64,000 nt of DNA. It comes from Lentzea atacamensis. Lineage in GTDB: Bacteria > Actinomycetota > Actinomycetes > Mycobacteriales > Pseudonocardiaceae. The DNA lies in NCBI RefSeq assembly GCF_003269295.1, contig NZ_QLTT01000005.1, positions 1 to 64,000 of the forward strand. The letters run 5' to 3'. The stretch's first letter is position 1. Each line of letters begins with the position of its first letter. Positions 36,508-46,405 of this stretch are shown in pieces. The notes beneath the pieces are model-generated. The model was not told the DNA's origin, did not search any database, and saw only the letters and a list, made by a program, of their open reading frames with translations. The position numbers and the translations under genes are program-made.

Positions 36508-36819
36508 TCACTTACCGGTGATGCCGGTGACCTCGACGCGGGTCAGCTTCTGGCGGTGACCCTGGCGCTTGTGGTAGCCGGTCTTGTTCTTGAACTTGTG
36601 GATGCGGATCTTCGGACCCTTGGTGTGCTCGACGACCTTGCCGGTCACCGAGAACTTCTCCAGGGCCGCAGCGTCAGCGGTCACGTCGGTGCCGTCGACC
36701 ACGAGCAGCGCCTGGAGGGAGATTTCGGTGCCCGGCTCGCCCTCGAGCTTCTCGACCTCGACGATGTCGCCGACAGCGACCTTGTACTGCTTGCCGCCGG
36801 TCTTGACGATCGCGTACAT
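36508..36819 (-). CDS. rplU: 50S ribosomal protein L21
   Basis: A 103-aa ribosomal protein starting [25 protein letters not shown]. The C-terminal [18 protein letters not shown] motif is present as [14 protein letters not shown]. It begins the rplU-rpmA operon. The 242-bp upstream gap must hold its promoter; TTGACG at 36923-36928 on the minus strand is a possible -35, but I see no convincing -10. Confidence 0.98.
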   Translation of the reverse strand: MYAIVKTGGKQYKVAVGDIVEVEKLEGEPGTEISLQALLVVDGTDVTADAAALEKFSVTGKVVEHTKGPKIRIHKFKNKTGYHKRQGHRQKLTRVEVTGITGK

Positions 36820-37061
36820 CAGGACGGAAGTCTCCTGCTACTCGATGGTGACGGGCCATGCGCCAACCCATCTGCGAAAAACCTGGCAGAGGAGGCACAC
36901 GACAGGACCCGTCGGATAACGGGCCGTCAACAAGGTTACGGGAGTGGGTACAGCCGGAGCAAACTGGGGTGCCCTGATCGCGTTTGCGCAGGCTGTGCCG
37001 TCCCTCACACACGAAGCGACGCGGCAGTTCTGCGCGGGTCTCGTCGTCCCCCCGCACATGC

Positions 37062-37096
37062 AAAACCGGGGCCGCCCCTGAAGGAACGACCCCGGT
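37062..37096 (-). terminator. Intrinsic terminator after the RNase E/G gene
   Basis: Stem ACCGGGG/CCCCGGT (37090-37096 with 37065-37071) and TTTT on the minus strand, 14 nt past the stop. It separates the RNase gene from rplU. Confidence 0.8.
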
Positions 37097-37109
37097 CTCA
37101 CTTCTCGCG

Positions 37110-40100
37110 TCAGTCCTCCTGGACCGGCGGTCCCGCGGGCCGCGACACGGCGCGGCGCCTGCGGGTGGTGGTGACCACCGGTGCGGGCAGCTGGACCTCG
37201 GGCTGCTTCGGCACCTCGACGACGATCGGGGCGGGAGCGTCCTTCACGGCCGGCGCACCCGCAGGGCGCTTGGCCGCACGACGGCGCGAACGGACACCAG
37301 GAGCGGCCACCGGAGCCTCTGCAACGGGCGCAGGGGGCTCCTCCGCCACAGCGGGTGCCTCCGCGGCGGCGACGGCCTCAGCGGTGATCTCGGCCACCTC
37401 AGCGGCTTCCTCCGCGACTGCGGCAGCCTCCTGGGCGACCTCTTCGGCCACCGTCACCGGCTGGACGAGCTCCGGCGCCGCCTCGGTGATCTCCTCAGGG
37501 ATCTCCTCCGGAGCGACCTCGGCGGCAGGCTCCTCCGCCGAGGGCTCTTCGACGACGACGGGCTCGGTCTCGATCGGCTGCGGGTCCTCGGCGACCTCGT
37601 GCGGCACGTGACCGTTGAGCGCCTGCTCCTCGACCACGACCGCGTCGACGACGGCCTGCTGCTCCTTGTCGCGGCGACGGCGACGGCGGCGACGGCCACC
37701 GTGACCCTCGTGCTCCTGGTCAGCGGCGACCACGGACTCGGTGGTGTCCTCGGGCTCACCCGGTTCCACGACCTCGACAACCTCGGGCTCGACGTCGGCA
37801 GGAGCCTCGGAGGCCTCGACGACCGCGGTGGCCTCGACGACCTCGGCTGCCTGCTCCGATCCACCCTTGTTGCGGCGCGACTTGCGGCCACCGCCCTGCG
37901 GCTGCTGCTGGCCGCCACCGTTGCCACCGCCGTGCGAGTGCACGGGCTCGGTGGACACGACGACGCCACGGCCGCGGCAGTGCTCACACGTCTGGCTGAA
38001 CGCCTCGAGCAGGCCGGTGCCGACCCGCTTGCGGGTCATCTGCACCAGGCCGAGCGAGGTGACCTCGGCGACCTGGTGACGCGTGCGGTCGCGGCCGAGG
38101 CACTCGGTCAGGCGGCGCAGCACCAGGTCGCGGTTCGACTCCAGGACCATGTCGATGAAGTCGATGACGATGATGCCGCCGATGTCGCGCAGCCGGAGCT
38201 GGCGGACGATCTCCTCGGCCGACTCCAGGTTGTTCCTGGTGACGGTCTCCTCGAGGTTTCCGCCCGATCCGGTGAACTTGCCGGTGTTGACGTCGATGAC
38301 CGTCATCGCCTCGGTGCGGTCGATGATCAGGTAGCCACCCGACGGCAGCCAGACCTTGCGGTCCAGCGCCTTCATCAGCTGCTCGTCGATGCGGTACTCG
38401 ACGAACGCGTCGTTGTTGCCGACGTGCTTCTTCAGGCGGTCCTGCAGGTCGGGCGCCACGTGGCGGACGTAGCCGTCGATCACGTCCCACGCCTCGTCGC
38501 CCTGGACGACGAGCTGGGCGAAGTCCTCGGTGAACAGGTCGCGGACGACCTTCACCAGCAGGTCCGGCTCTTCGTAGAGCAGCGTCGGGGCCTTGGTGGA
38601 GGTGCTCTCGGACTTCTCCTTGATGACCTTCCACTGGGCCTGCAGACGGGTGACGTCGCGCGCCAGCTCCTCCTCGGAGATGCCCTCCGAGGCGGTGCGG
38701 ATGATCACGCCGGCGTCCTCGGGGACGACCCGCTTGAGGATGTCCTTGAGGCGCTTGCGCTCGTTGTCCGGCAGCTTGCGGCTGATGCCGGTGGCACCGC
38801 CGCCCGGCACGTAGACCAGGAAGCGGCCGGGCAGGCTGATCTGGGTGGTCAGGCGGGCGCCCTTGTGGCCGACCGGGTCCTTGGTGACCTGGACGAGCAC
38901 GCTGTCGCCGCTGGAGAGCGCCTGCTCGATCTTGCGGGACTTGCCCTCGAGACCTGCGGCGTCCCAGTCGACCTCACCGGCGTAGAGCACGGCGTTGCGG
39001 CCGCGGCCGATGTCGATGAACGCGGCCTCCATGCTCGGCAGCACGTTCTGCACGCGGCCGAGGTAGACGTTGCCCACGATCGAGCCGCTGCCCGACGACG
39101 TGACGAAGTGCTCGACCAGCACGCCGTCCTCGAGCACACCGATCTGGGTGCGGTCGCCGCGCTCGCGGACGACCATCGTGCGGGCCACGGCCTCGCGGCG
39201 GGCCAGGAACTCGGCCTCGGTGAGCACCGGGGCACGGCGGCGGCCGGCCTCGCGACCGTCACGACGGCGCTGGCGCTTGGCCTCCAGACGCGTCGAGCCG
39301 CGGATGCTGCGGACCTCGCTCTGCGCGGCCTCGGAGTCGGCCTTGTCGTCACGCGCGTCGCGGGACTCGCGGACGTGCACCACCGTGTTCGGCGGGTCGT
39401 CCTCGGAGGTCACCTCGTCGTCCGCGCCGGTCTTGCGGCGACGGCGACGGCGGCGACGGCGGGTCGAGCCCTCGTCGGCCTCGTCCTCCGCCTCGTCCGC
39501 GGCGTCGGCCTCCGAGGTGGACTCGGCCTCCTCGGCCTGGCCCTCCTCGGTCTCCTCGCCGCCCTGTTCGCCATCGGCACCCTTGCCGCGGCCGCGGCCA
39601 CGACGGCCGCGGCGACGGCGGCGACGGCTTTCGCCCTCGTCGTCACCCTCGGCCTCGGCCTCCGCCTCGGCGGCGTCGAGCTCGTCCGCGGCGATCTCGC
39701 CGATCGACTTCTCGTCCTCGGCGACGGGCTCCTCGACGACGAACGGCGAGGCCTGCGCCTTGGGCCGTTCGATCGGCTGCGGCGGCAGGAACACCGCGCT
39801 CGGGGCCGCGAAGATCGGCGCCAGCGCCGGTGCCTCGAACGCGGGGACCGCCGGGGCCTCGTAGTCCTCGGTGACCTCACCGGTGACGACGTCGTCCCAG
39901 TCCAGCAGCGTCTCGGCGACCTTCAGCGCGACGTCCCGGCTCACGCTTGACTGCGCGCTGCGAGCGACCTCACCGAGGTCGGCCAGCGCCGTCATCACGT
40001 CCTTGCTGCTGACGTCCAGCAGCTTCGCCAGTGCGTGCACCCGCAGCTTGTCCGGCAGATCCGCCAGTTCAGGGCGTGCGGATACCACACCCTGCCCGCC

Positions 40101-40133
40101 GGTTGCGCCGGCAGGCTTGTCCTTGTTCGACAT
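37110..40133 (-). CDS. rne: Ribonuclease E/G
   Basis: A 1007-aa endoribonuclease central to RNA decay and rRNA maturation. The start is an ATG with GGAGGAG 4-5 nt upstream. It has an N-terminal helical IF2-N-like segment (LPDKLRVHALAKLLDVSSKD), a long acidic/basic disordered stretch (about 90-330), then the S1 domain and catalytic core with VIDVNTGKF and FIDM (the two metal-binding Asp regions) and the zinc-link CEHCRGRG. The final ~250 residues are Ala/Glu/Val-rich and end with basic patches. This shape, with the catalytic core in the middle, is typical of actinobacterial RNase E. The 214-nt gap upstream to 40347 is its leader and could support autoregulation. Confidence 0.95.
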   Translation of the reverse strand: MSNKDKPAGATGGQGVVSARPELADLPDKLRVHALAKLLDVSSKDVMTALADLGEVARSAQSSVSRDVALKVAETLLDWDDVVTGEVTEDYEAPAVPAFEAPALAPIFAAPSAVFLPPQPIERPKAQASPFVVEEPVAEDEKSIGEIAADELDAAEAEAEAEGDDEGESRRRRRRGRRGRGRGKGADGEQGGEETEEGQAEEAESTSEADAADEAEDEADEGSTRRRRRRRRRKTGADDEVTSEDDPPNTVVHVRESRDARDDKADSEAAQSEVRSIRGSTRLEAKRQRRRDGREAGRRRAPVLTEAEFLARREAVARTMVVRERGDRTQIGVLEDGVLVEHFVTSSGSGSIVGNVYLGRVQNVLPSMEAAFIDIGRGRNAVLYAGEVDWDAAGLEGKSRKIEQALSSGDSVLVQVTKDPVGHKGARLTTQISLPGRFLVYVPGGGATGISRKLPDNERKRLKDILKRVVPEDAGVIIRTASEGISEEELARDVTRLQAQWKVIKEKSESTSTKAPTLLYEEPDLLVKVVRDLFTEDFAQLVVQGDEAWDVIDGYVRHVAPDLQDRLKKHVGNNDAFVEYRIDEQLMKALDRKVWLPSGGYLIIDRTEAMTVIDVNTGKFTGSGGNLEETVTRNNLESAEEIVRQLRLRDIGGIIVIDFIDMVLESNRDLVLRRLTECLGRDRTRHQVAEVTSLGLVQMTRKRVGTGLLEAFSQTCEHCRGRGVVVSTEPVHSHGGGNGGGQQQPQGGGRKSRRNKGGSEQAAEVVEATAVVEASEAPADVEPEVVEVVEPGEPEDTTESVVAADQEHEGHGGRRRRRRRRDKEQQAVVDAVVVEEQALNGHVPHEVAEDPQPIETEPVVVEEPSAEEPAAEVAPEEIPEEITEAAPELVQPVTVAEEVAQEAAAVAEEAAEVAEITAEAVAAAEAPAVAEEPPAPVAEAPVAAPGVRSRRRAAKRPAGAPAVKDAPAPIVVEVPKQPEVQLPAPVVTTTRRRRAVSRPAGPPVQED

Positions 40134-40347
40134 GCAGCTCCTCCACCCCCGGGCGCGTCCCGTGAGGACGCGGCCGCGCAGGGGCCTCTCTTGTCTCTCT
40201 CCACCGCTGCTCGCGGCGGGAATCCTTGCCTCGCGCGCAGCGGCGTGGCGCCTCACTGGGCGCACGCTTGCGCAGGTCCCACGACGACGCTGCTGTCAGC
40301 GCCGCTCCTCCTGATGCGTTGCGGCTGAACGTTCCAGCGCTCCTGCG

Positions 40348-41112
40348 TCAGGACTCTCTGTCCTGTTGGAGCGGGTCCACCAGCCGGCCTTCGTCGTCGA
40401 GCCGTCCCTGCGCCATCCGGGTTGCTCTCGCAGGTACCGGCGGCACGAGGCCGGCGACGACACGAAGCGCATTCAGCACGTCGTCGGGCCGCACGGTAGG
40501 CGTTACCTGCCGGACGACCGTCATGAGTATCCCACACGGTTGTGACAATCCGGCCTCATCGTGTCCGGCGTCGCTCGAACGTGGCTCCACCAGTGCGGAC
40601 ACGACGGCCGGTCGCACGTCGATGATCCTTTTGCCGTCCTTGGTGAGACGCTCGACCTCCACCCGCTCCTGGGAGAGGAAGACGCTCACCGCCTCCGCGA
40701 GCTCCGCGGGCTCCACCCCGTCGAGCTCGATCCGCCACTCGCTCGCGTCGATTCGCTCGGTGAGGTTGCCACCGTGCGCCTGCACGATGTCGACCACGTC
40801 GATGCCGGGCGGCAACGCCTGGTCGAGAGCGAGCTTCAGCGCTTCCGGGTCGACCCGTTCGACCACCGACACCTCGACGTACTCCGCCTCGCTGGCGACG
40901 CCGGTCGGTGCGGCACCGACCCACGACACCTTCGGGTGAGGGCTGAAGCCCTGCGAATACGCCATGGGTACTCCAGCCCTGCGCAACGCACGCTCGAACG
41001 TACGAGCGATGTCGCGGTGCGAAGTGAAACGCAACCTCCCCCGCTTGGTGTAGCGGAGGCGCAGTTTCTGCACGGCTGCGGCCGACGGGTTGTTGGGCTG
41101 GTTGCGGCTCAG
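40348..41112 (-). CDS. TIGR03936-family (DUF2344) radical-SAM-associated protein
   Basis: About 254 aa. The core LRLRYTKRGRLRFTSHRDIARTFERALRR, then PMAYSQGFSPHPKVSW and APTGVASEAEYVE, defines the family, usually encoded next to the TIGR03960 radical SAM protein. The start is unusual: CTG at 41112 has GGGAG 5 nt upstream and gives MSRNQPNN...; the next standard start, GTG 41073, has no SD. Function unknown, though tRNA or rRNA modification has been proposed for the pair. The partner lies beyond the divergent protease. Confidence 0.88.
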   Translation of the reverse strand: MSRNQPNNPSAAAVQKLRLRYTKRGRLRFTSHRDIARTFERALRRAGVPMAYSQGFSPHPKVSWVGAAPTGVASEAEYVEVSVVERVDPEALKLALDQALPPGIDVVDIVQAHGGNLTERIDASEWRIELDGVEPAELAEAVSVFLSQERVEVERLTKDGKRIIDVRPAVVSALVEPRSSDAGHDEAGLSQPCGILMTVVRQVTPTVRPDDVLNALRVVAGLVPPVPARATRMAQGRLDDEGRLVDPLQQDRES

Positions 41113-41278
41113 TGGTGCTCCCAGGTGGTGTACCGACGGGTGAGCGGTCCCATCGGCGCAGGCTGTTCGTCCGGTAGGACGGTACCGTGAACGCGATTCA
41201 GAACGTTCAGCTTGTCTAGATCGTTGCGCGTGGCTACGGTCCGGCTGACTGGACGCCTTGCCAACCTGGAGGTCCCTG

Positions 41279-42697
41279 GTGCCTCTGCTCCACCGCGCAC
41301 GGGCGGCGGCGATGACCGCGCTGCTCGCGGCCGGATGCATGGCGGCGTCCCTGCCCGCGATCGCGGAGCCGGACGTCAACTCGTGCATCCAGCCGGGCCC
41401 GAACCTGCGCTATCTCGTGGTGTTCTCGCAGTTCACAACCGCTGAGGCGGCCAACGCGGAGATCACGGAGGCCTGCGGCACCACGACCGTCTACTACCCG
41501 GAGATCGGGGTCGCGGTGGCCACGTCCCCGGACCCGAGCTTCCTCAAGCTGATCGGCCCGCAGCGCGCGTACAGCGCCCAGGCCGAGAGCATCGCCAAGC
41601 GCTCGGAGAAGCGCAAGAAGGACGACACGGAACTGTTCCGCCCGTCGGGACTGCGCTCGGGCGAACAGTGGGACATGGATCTCATCAAGGCCCCGGCGGC
41701 CCACGCGATCTCCCGCGGCTCCAAGTCCGTGGTGGTCGGCGTGCTGGACTCCGGCGTCGACCCGCGCCACCCCGACCTGGTCCAGGCGCTGGCGCCGGAG
41801 CTGTCGGCGGGTTGTTTGACCGGTAAGCCCGATACGTCCCCTTCAGCGTGGGCTCCGACGACCTCCGCGCACGGCACCCACGTCGCGGGCACCATCGCCG
41901 CCGCTGACGACGGTCGCGGCACCACGGGCGTCGCGCCGGGCGTGCGCATCGCGTCGGTGAAGGTCGTCGACGACGACGGGTTCATCTACCCCGAGTACGC
42001 GGTGTGCGGCTTCATGTGGGCCGCGGCACAGGGCATGACCATCACCAACAACAGCTACTTCATCGACCCGTACCTGTTCACGTGCCAGAGCGAGCCCGGT
42101 CAGCGCGTCATCTACGAGGCCGTGCGTCGCGCCGTCGACTACGCCACCTCTCGCAACGTGCTGACGGTCGCCGCGGCGGGCAACAACGCGGCGGACCTGT
42201 CGCGGCCTGGTCGCGACTCGTCCTCGCCGACGAACGGGGACGCGCAGACGCGCACCGTCGACTCGACGTGCGTGGTGTTGCCCGCGCAGCTCAAGAACGT
42301 GGTCGGCGTGTCGGCGGTCGAGTCGACCAAGACCAAGGCCGGGTACAGCTCCTACGGGCTCGGCGCGATCGACGTCACCGCGCCCGGCGGAGACACGCGG
42401 GCGCCTTCGGGATGTGTGCTCTCGACCGTGCCGTCCGGTTACGACTACTCGTGCGGAACGTCGATGGCGACCCCGCACGCGGCCGGGGTGGCGGCGTTGA
42501 TCGCGTCGACGCACCCCGAGACGGACGCGGTCTCGCTGGGGCGGATGTTGAACGCGCAGGCCGAGACGTTGGCGTGTCCTGCGGACTACGACCTCAACGG
42601 GATCGGTGTGCAGGACGCGTTCTGCACGGGCTACTCGGAGTACAACTCCTTCTACGGCCACGGGCTCGTGGACGCACTCGCCGCCGTCACCAAGTGA
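41279..42697 (+). CDS. Secreted subtilisin-like serine protease (S8)
   Basis: A 472-aa exported protease starting at GTG 41279 with GGAGG 6 nt upstream. Signal peptide about 1-29, then a propeptide-like region (about 30-125). Catalytic triad: Asp157 in VLDSGVD, His198 in AHGTHVAG and Ser395 in GTSMATPHAAG, with oxyanion Asn303 in AAAGNN. Several cysteines suggest disulfides. No C-terminal membrane anchor is seen, so it differs from mycosin (MycP). It is inserted between two genes of the TIGR03936/03960 pair, on the opposite strand. Confidence 0.92.
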   Translation: MPLLHRARAAAMTALLAAGCMAASLPAIAEPDVNSCIQPGPNLRYLVVFSQFTTAEAANAEITEACGTTTVYYPEIGVAVATSPDPSFLKLIGPQRAYSAQAESIAKRSEKRKKDDTELFRPSGLRSGEQWDMDLIKAPAAHAISRGSKSVVVGVLDSGVDPRHPDLVQALAPELSAGCLTGKPDTSPSAWAPTTSAHGTHVAGTIAAADDGRGTTGVAPGVRIASVKVVDDDGFIYPEYAVCGFMWAAAQGMTITNNSYFIDPYLFTCQSEPGQRVIYEAVRRAVDYATSRNVLTVAAAGNNAADLSRPGRDSSSPTNGDAQTRTVDSTCVVLPAQLKNVVGVSAVESTKTKAGYSSYGLGAIDVTAPGGDTRAPSGCVLSTVPSGYDYSCGTSMATPHAAGVAALIASTHPETDAVSLGRMLNAQAETLACPADYDLNGIGVQDAFCTGYSEYNSFYGHGLVDALAAVTK

Positions 42698-42713
42698 CGT
42701 TGTGACGAGGTCG

Positions 42714-42746
42714 GCCTCCTCCAGTCCCGTCCGGACTGGAGGAGGC
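42714..42746. terminator. 14-bp perfect hairpin between convergent genes
   Basis: GCCTCCTCCAGTCC (42714-42727) pairs fully with 42733-42746 across a CGTCC loop. It lies between the stops of the protease (42697) and the radical SAM gene (42777), so it can terminate both. No T-run is present. Confidence 0.7.
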
Positions 42747-42776
42747 GGACCACCTCGTCCATCAGAGCGGCGTCGA

Positions 42777-44741
42777 TCACCCCGAGGTCAGTGCCGGGTT
42801 CTTCACCGGCGAGCCGACACCGACCGGTGAGATCGGCAGCAGCTTGCGGCCCGTCGGGCCCACCTCGATGTCCGTGCCCATCGCCGGGCACACACCGCAG
42901 TCGAAGCACGGGGTCCAGCGGCAGTCGTCCTGCTCGCGCTCGTCCAGCGCGTCCTGCCAGTCGGCCCAGAGCCATTCCTTGTCGAGGCCCGAGTCGAGGT
43001 GGTCCCAGGGCAGGACCTCCAGCTCCTCGCGCTCGCGGGTGGTGAACCAGGCGAGGTCGACGCCGAGCGGCTCCAGGGCTTCCGCGGCCTTGGTGGTCCA
43101 GCGGTCGTAGGAGAAGTGCTCGGTCCAGCCGTCGAACCGGCCGCCGTCGCGCCACACGGCCTCGATGACCTTGCCGATGCGGCGGTCACCACGGCTGAGC
43201 AGGCCTTCGATGAGGCTGGGCTTGCCGTCGTGGTAGCGCATGCCGATGTTGCGGCCGAGGCTGCGGTCGGAGTTGACCGCGTCGCGGAGCTTCTTCAGCC
43301 GGTCGTCGACCGTGTCCGGGTCGCACTGCGCGGCCCACTGGAACGGCGTGTGCGGCTTGGGCACGAACCCGCCGATCGAGATGGTGCAGCGGATGTCGTT
43401 GCGGCCGCTGGCCTGGCGGCCGGCGCGGATGACGTTCTTGGCCATCTCCGCGATCTGCAGGACGTCCTCGTCCTCCTCGGTCGGGAGGCCGCACATGAAG
43501 TACAGCTTGACCTGGCGCCAGCCGTTCGCGAACGCGGCGGAGACCGTCCTGATGAGATCCTCTTCGGACACCATCTTGTTGATGACGCGGCGCATCCGCT
43601 CGCTGCCGCCCTCGGGCGCGAAGGTCAGGCCCGAGCGCCTTCCGTTGCGGGACAGCTCGTTCGCGAGGTCCACGTTGAACGCGTCGACGCGCGTGCTCGG
43701 CAGGCTCAGGCCCGTGTTGGTGCCCTCGTAGCGGTCCGCGAGGCCCTTGGTGATCTCGGCGATCTCGCTGTGGTCCGCGCTGGACAGGGACAGCAGGCCG
43801 ACCTCTTCGAAGCCGGTCGCCTCCAGTCCCCGCTGGACCATGGCGCCGATGCCCTCGATGGACCGCTCGCGCACCGGGCGGGTGATCATGCCCGCCTGGC
43901 AGAAGCGGCAGCCGCGGGTGCAGCCGCGGAAGATCTCGACGCTCATCCGCTCGTGCACGCTCTCGGCGAGCGGGACCAGCGGCTGCTTCGGGTACGGCCA
44001 CGCGTCGAGGTCCATCGTGGTCCGCTTGAACACGCGGTACGGCACGCGGTCGCGGTTCGGCACGACGCGCTGGATGCGGCCGTCCGGCAGGTACTCCACG
44101 TCGTAGAAGCGCGGGATGTACACGCCACCGGTCTCGGCGAGCCTGGTCAGCACCTCGTCGCGGCCGCCGGGGCGGCCCTCGGCCTTCCAGGTCTTCACGA
44201 TCTCGGTGATCTCGAGGACGGCTTCCTCGCCGTCGCCGAGCACCGCCGCGTCGACGAAGTCCGCGATCGGCTCGGGGTTGAACGCCGCGTGCCCGCCGGC
44301 GACCACGATCGGGTCGTCCTCGGTGCGGTCGGCCGCGTGGATCGGGATGCCCGCGAGGTCCAGCGCCGTGAGCATGTTCGTGTAGCCCAGCTCCGTCGCG
44401 AAGCTGATGCCCATCAGGTCGAACGCCTTGACCGGCCGGTGCGCGTCCACCGTGAACTGCGGAACCCCGTGCTCACGCATGAGCTTCTCGAGGTCCGGCC
44501 ACACGGCGTAGGTGCGCTCGGCGAGCACGTCAGGCAGCTCGTTGAGGATTTCGTAGAGGATCATGACGCCCTGGTTGGGCAGCCCCACCTCGTACGCGTC
44601 GGGGTACATCAACGCCCAGCGCACGGACGCCGCGTCCCAGTCCTTGACGGTCGCGTTGAGCTCCCCGCCGACGTACTGCACCGGCTTGGAGATCCGCGGC
44701 AGCAGAGGCTCCAACCTGGGGAAAACAGACTCGACACTCAC
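42777..44741 (-). CDS. TIGR03960-family B12-binding/radical SAM protein
   Basis: A 654-aa protein starting at a GTG. The N-terminal ~200 residues form a cobalamin-binding-like domain without the canonical DxHxxG. The radical SAM core has the 4Fe-4S motif RGCTRGCRFCQAG (C274, C278, C281), followed by SADHSEI, GLTFAPEGGSERMR and KLYFMCGLPTEEDED. A C-terminal Cys cluster, CFDCGVCPAMG, ends the protein. The role is unproven; family members accompany TIGR03936 proteins and sit near rne. Confidence 0.93.
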   Translation of the reverse strand: MSVESVFPRLEPLLPRISKPVQYVGGELNATVKDWDAASVRWALMYPDAYEVGLPNQGVMILYEILNELPDVLAERTYAVWPDLEKLMREHGVPQFTVDAHRPVKAFDLMGISFATELGYTNMLTALDLAGIPIHAADRTEDDPIVVAGGHAAFNPEPIADFVDAAVLGDGEEAVLEITEIVKTWKAEGRPGGRDEVLTRLAETGGVYIPRFYDVEYLPDGRIQRVVPNRDRVPYRVFKRTTMDLDAWPYPKQPLVPLAESVHERMSVEIFRGCTRGCRFCQAGMITRPVRERSIEGIGAMVQRGLEATGFEEVGLLSLSSADHSEIAEITKGLADRYEGTNTGLSLPSTRVDAFNVDLANELSRNGRRSGLTFAPEGGSERMRRVINKMVSEEDLIRTVSAAFANGWRQVKLYFMCGLPTEEDEDVLQIAEMAKNVIRAGRQASGRNDIRCTISIGGFVPKPHTPFQWAAQCDPDTVDDRLKKLRDAVNSDRSLGRNIGMRYHDGKPSLIEGLLSRGDRRIGKVIEAVWRDGGRFDGWTEHFSYDRWTTKAAEALEPLGVDLAWFTTREREELEVLPWDHLDSGLDKEWLWADWQDALDEREQDDCRWTPCFDCGVCPAMGTDIEVGPTGRKLLPISPVGVGSPVKNPALTSG

Positions 44742-44784
44742 GCGACCAGAGTAACGGCCTTCCCGCGGTGAGGCCGAATCGCGG

Positions 44785-45630
44785 TCAGTCCAGCAACAAC
44801 TTCCCCAGGCGCCTCGCGGCCACCACCGTTCCCACCGCCGCCAGCACCACGAAATAGGCGACGTGGCCGAGCATCCCCCAGCCGACGACGCCGAGCGTGA
44901 GCCCGCGCGTCAGCTCGATGGCGTGGTAGAGCGGCGTCCACGTCACCACGGTCTGCAGCCAGCCCGGGTAGACCGACAGCGGGAAGAACGTCGTGGAGAA
45001 CAGGAACATCGGCAGCACCGCCAGCTGCACCAGGTCGAAGTCCTGCCACGAGCGCATGAACGTCGTCGCCGCCATGCCCACCGCGGCGAACGCGAACGCG
45101 ACCAGCAACGCCGCCGGCAGAACCAGCAGCGCCCACGGCGAGGCGACCAGCCCCATGCCGAGCATCACGCCGAGGAAGCCTGCCGAGTACAGGCCACCCC
45201 GCAGCAGCGCCCAGGTGATCTCGCCCATCGCGATGTCCAGCGGCCCCATCGGCGTGGCCAGCATCGCGTCGTACAACTTGGCGTACTTGAACTTGAAGAA
45301 CACGTTGAACGTCGCGTCGTACACCGCACCGTTCATCGCCGACGCCGCCAGCAGTGCGGGCGCCACGAACGCCGCGTAGCTGACCGGCCGCCCGTCGGGC
45401 CCTGCCACCGAGGACACGAACTGGCCGAAGCCGAGCCCCAGCGACCACAGGAACAGCACGGGCTCGAACGCCCCGCCGATGAGCACGAACCACGCTCGCC
45501 GGTTCACCAACGCCGACCGTTCCACGAGCGTGCTGGCCTTACCGCCGTAGAGGCCGGGCGGGATGACCCGCCACAACAGGCCGACGCTCGCGGGCGCCGT
45601 CTTGTGCGCGGGGTCGAGGGTCTGGGTCAT
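44785..45630 (-). CDS. ABC-2 type transporter permease
   Basis: A 281-aa membrane protein with six hydrophobic segments and an ABC-2 layout (SALVNRRAWFVLIGGAFEPVL, then KYAKLYDAMLATPMGPLDIAMGE). It is the last of a three-gene exporter operon; its start lies one base before the stop of the second permease. The substrate (drug, lipid or polymer) is not evident. Confidence 0.92.
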   Translation of the reverse strand: MTQTLDPAHKTAPASVGLLWRVIPPGLYGGKASTLVERSALVNRRAWFVLIGGAFEPVLFLWSLGLGFGQFVSSVAGPDGRPVSYAAFVAPALLAASAMNGAVYDATFNVFFKFKYAKLYDAMLATPMGPLDIAMGEITWALLRGGLYSAGFLGVMLGMGLVASPWALLVLPAALLVAFAFAAVGMAATTFMRSWQDFDLVQLAVLPMFLFSTTFFPLSVYPGWLQTVVTWTPLYHAIELTRGLTLGVVGWGMLGHVAYFVVLAAVGTVVAARRLGKLLLD

Positions 45631-45631
45631 G

Positions 45632-46405
45632 TCACACCGCCAGCCTGCGTCGGAAGGAACGAGCGGCGAGAACCACGCCCACCGCGACCAGGACCGCCAG
45701 GTAGACGGTGTGGCCGAGCCCGGACAGGAAGCCGAGCGTGCCGAAGGTCGTACCCCTCGCGAGCTCGATGCCGTGCCAGGCGGGGGTGAGCCACACCAGC
45801 GGCAGCAGCCAGTCGGGCAGCTGGCTGACCGGGAAGAACGCCCCGGTGAAGAGCGTCATCGGCATGAGCACGAACCGGAAGATCGTGTTGAAGCTGTCAG
45901 GCTTGTCCAGCGTCGCGCTGTAGGCGATCAACGGGCAGCTGAACGCCAGCCCCGCAAGCGTCGCGAACAGCACGGACCACAGGATGGCGGGACTGGCGGC
46001 CGCACCGAGCACCGCCGCGATGACCACGAACACCACTGAGCGCGCGAACAGCTGCGACCCGATCCACAGCACCTGCCCGTACAACACCTGCGCCGGCGTG
46101 ATCGGCGTGGCCACCATGCCGATGTACGTCTTCTGCCACAGGAACGACGACATGATCGCGTAGGTCGACTCGAACGTGGCGCCCTGCACCGCCGTGATGA
46201 CGACCAGCGCAGGCGCGAGGTACTGCAGGTACGGCACGCCACCGATCAACGCCGTGGACTGCACCTGCGACCCGAACCCGAGCCCCAGCGCCAACAAGAA
46301 CAACAGCGGCGACAGAAAACTCGACACCGCCGTGGCCCGCCAGTTGCGCCGGTACCACAGCCAGTGCTTCTCGAAGCCGAACCAGGACGCCCTGAGTGTC
46401 TGCAT
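45632..46405 (-). CDS. ABC-2 type transporter permease
   Basis: A 257-aa membrane protein homologous in plan to the following permease (KTYIGMVATPITPAQVLYGQ segment; about six hydrophobic helices). The ATG overlaps the ATPase stop (ATGA), so the subunits are translationally coupled. The two permeases probably form a heterodimer. Confidence 0.92.
   Translation of the reverse strand: MQTLRASWFGFEKHWLWYRRNWRATAVSSFLSPLLFLLALGLGFGSQVQSTALIGGVPYLQYLAPALVVITAVQGATFESTYAIMSSFLWQKTYIGMVATPITPAQVLYGQVLWIGSQLFARSVVFVVIAAVLGAAASPAILWSVLFATLAGLAFSCPLIAYSATLDKPDSFNTIFRFVLMPMTLFTGAFFPVSQLPDWLLPLVWLTPAWHGIELARGTTFGTLGFLSGLGHTVYLAVLVAVGVVLAARSFRRRLAV

Noticed and set aside
36984..39950. A 988-codon open frame opposite the RNase E/G gene
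   Set aside because: It is the antisense of rne in high-GC DNA. Its composition is Leu/Val/Asp/Arg-skewed with no recognizable domain, and rne itself is unmistakable.
41279..42697. S8 protease considered as mycosin (MycP) of an ESX system
   Set aside because: No C-terminal membrane helix and no ecc genes adjacent. The ESX-type cluster is 16 kb away and lacks a link to it.
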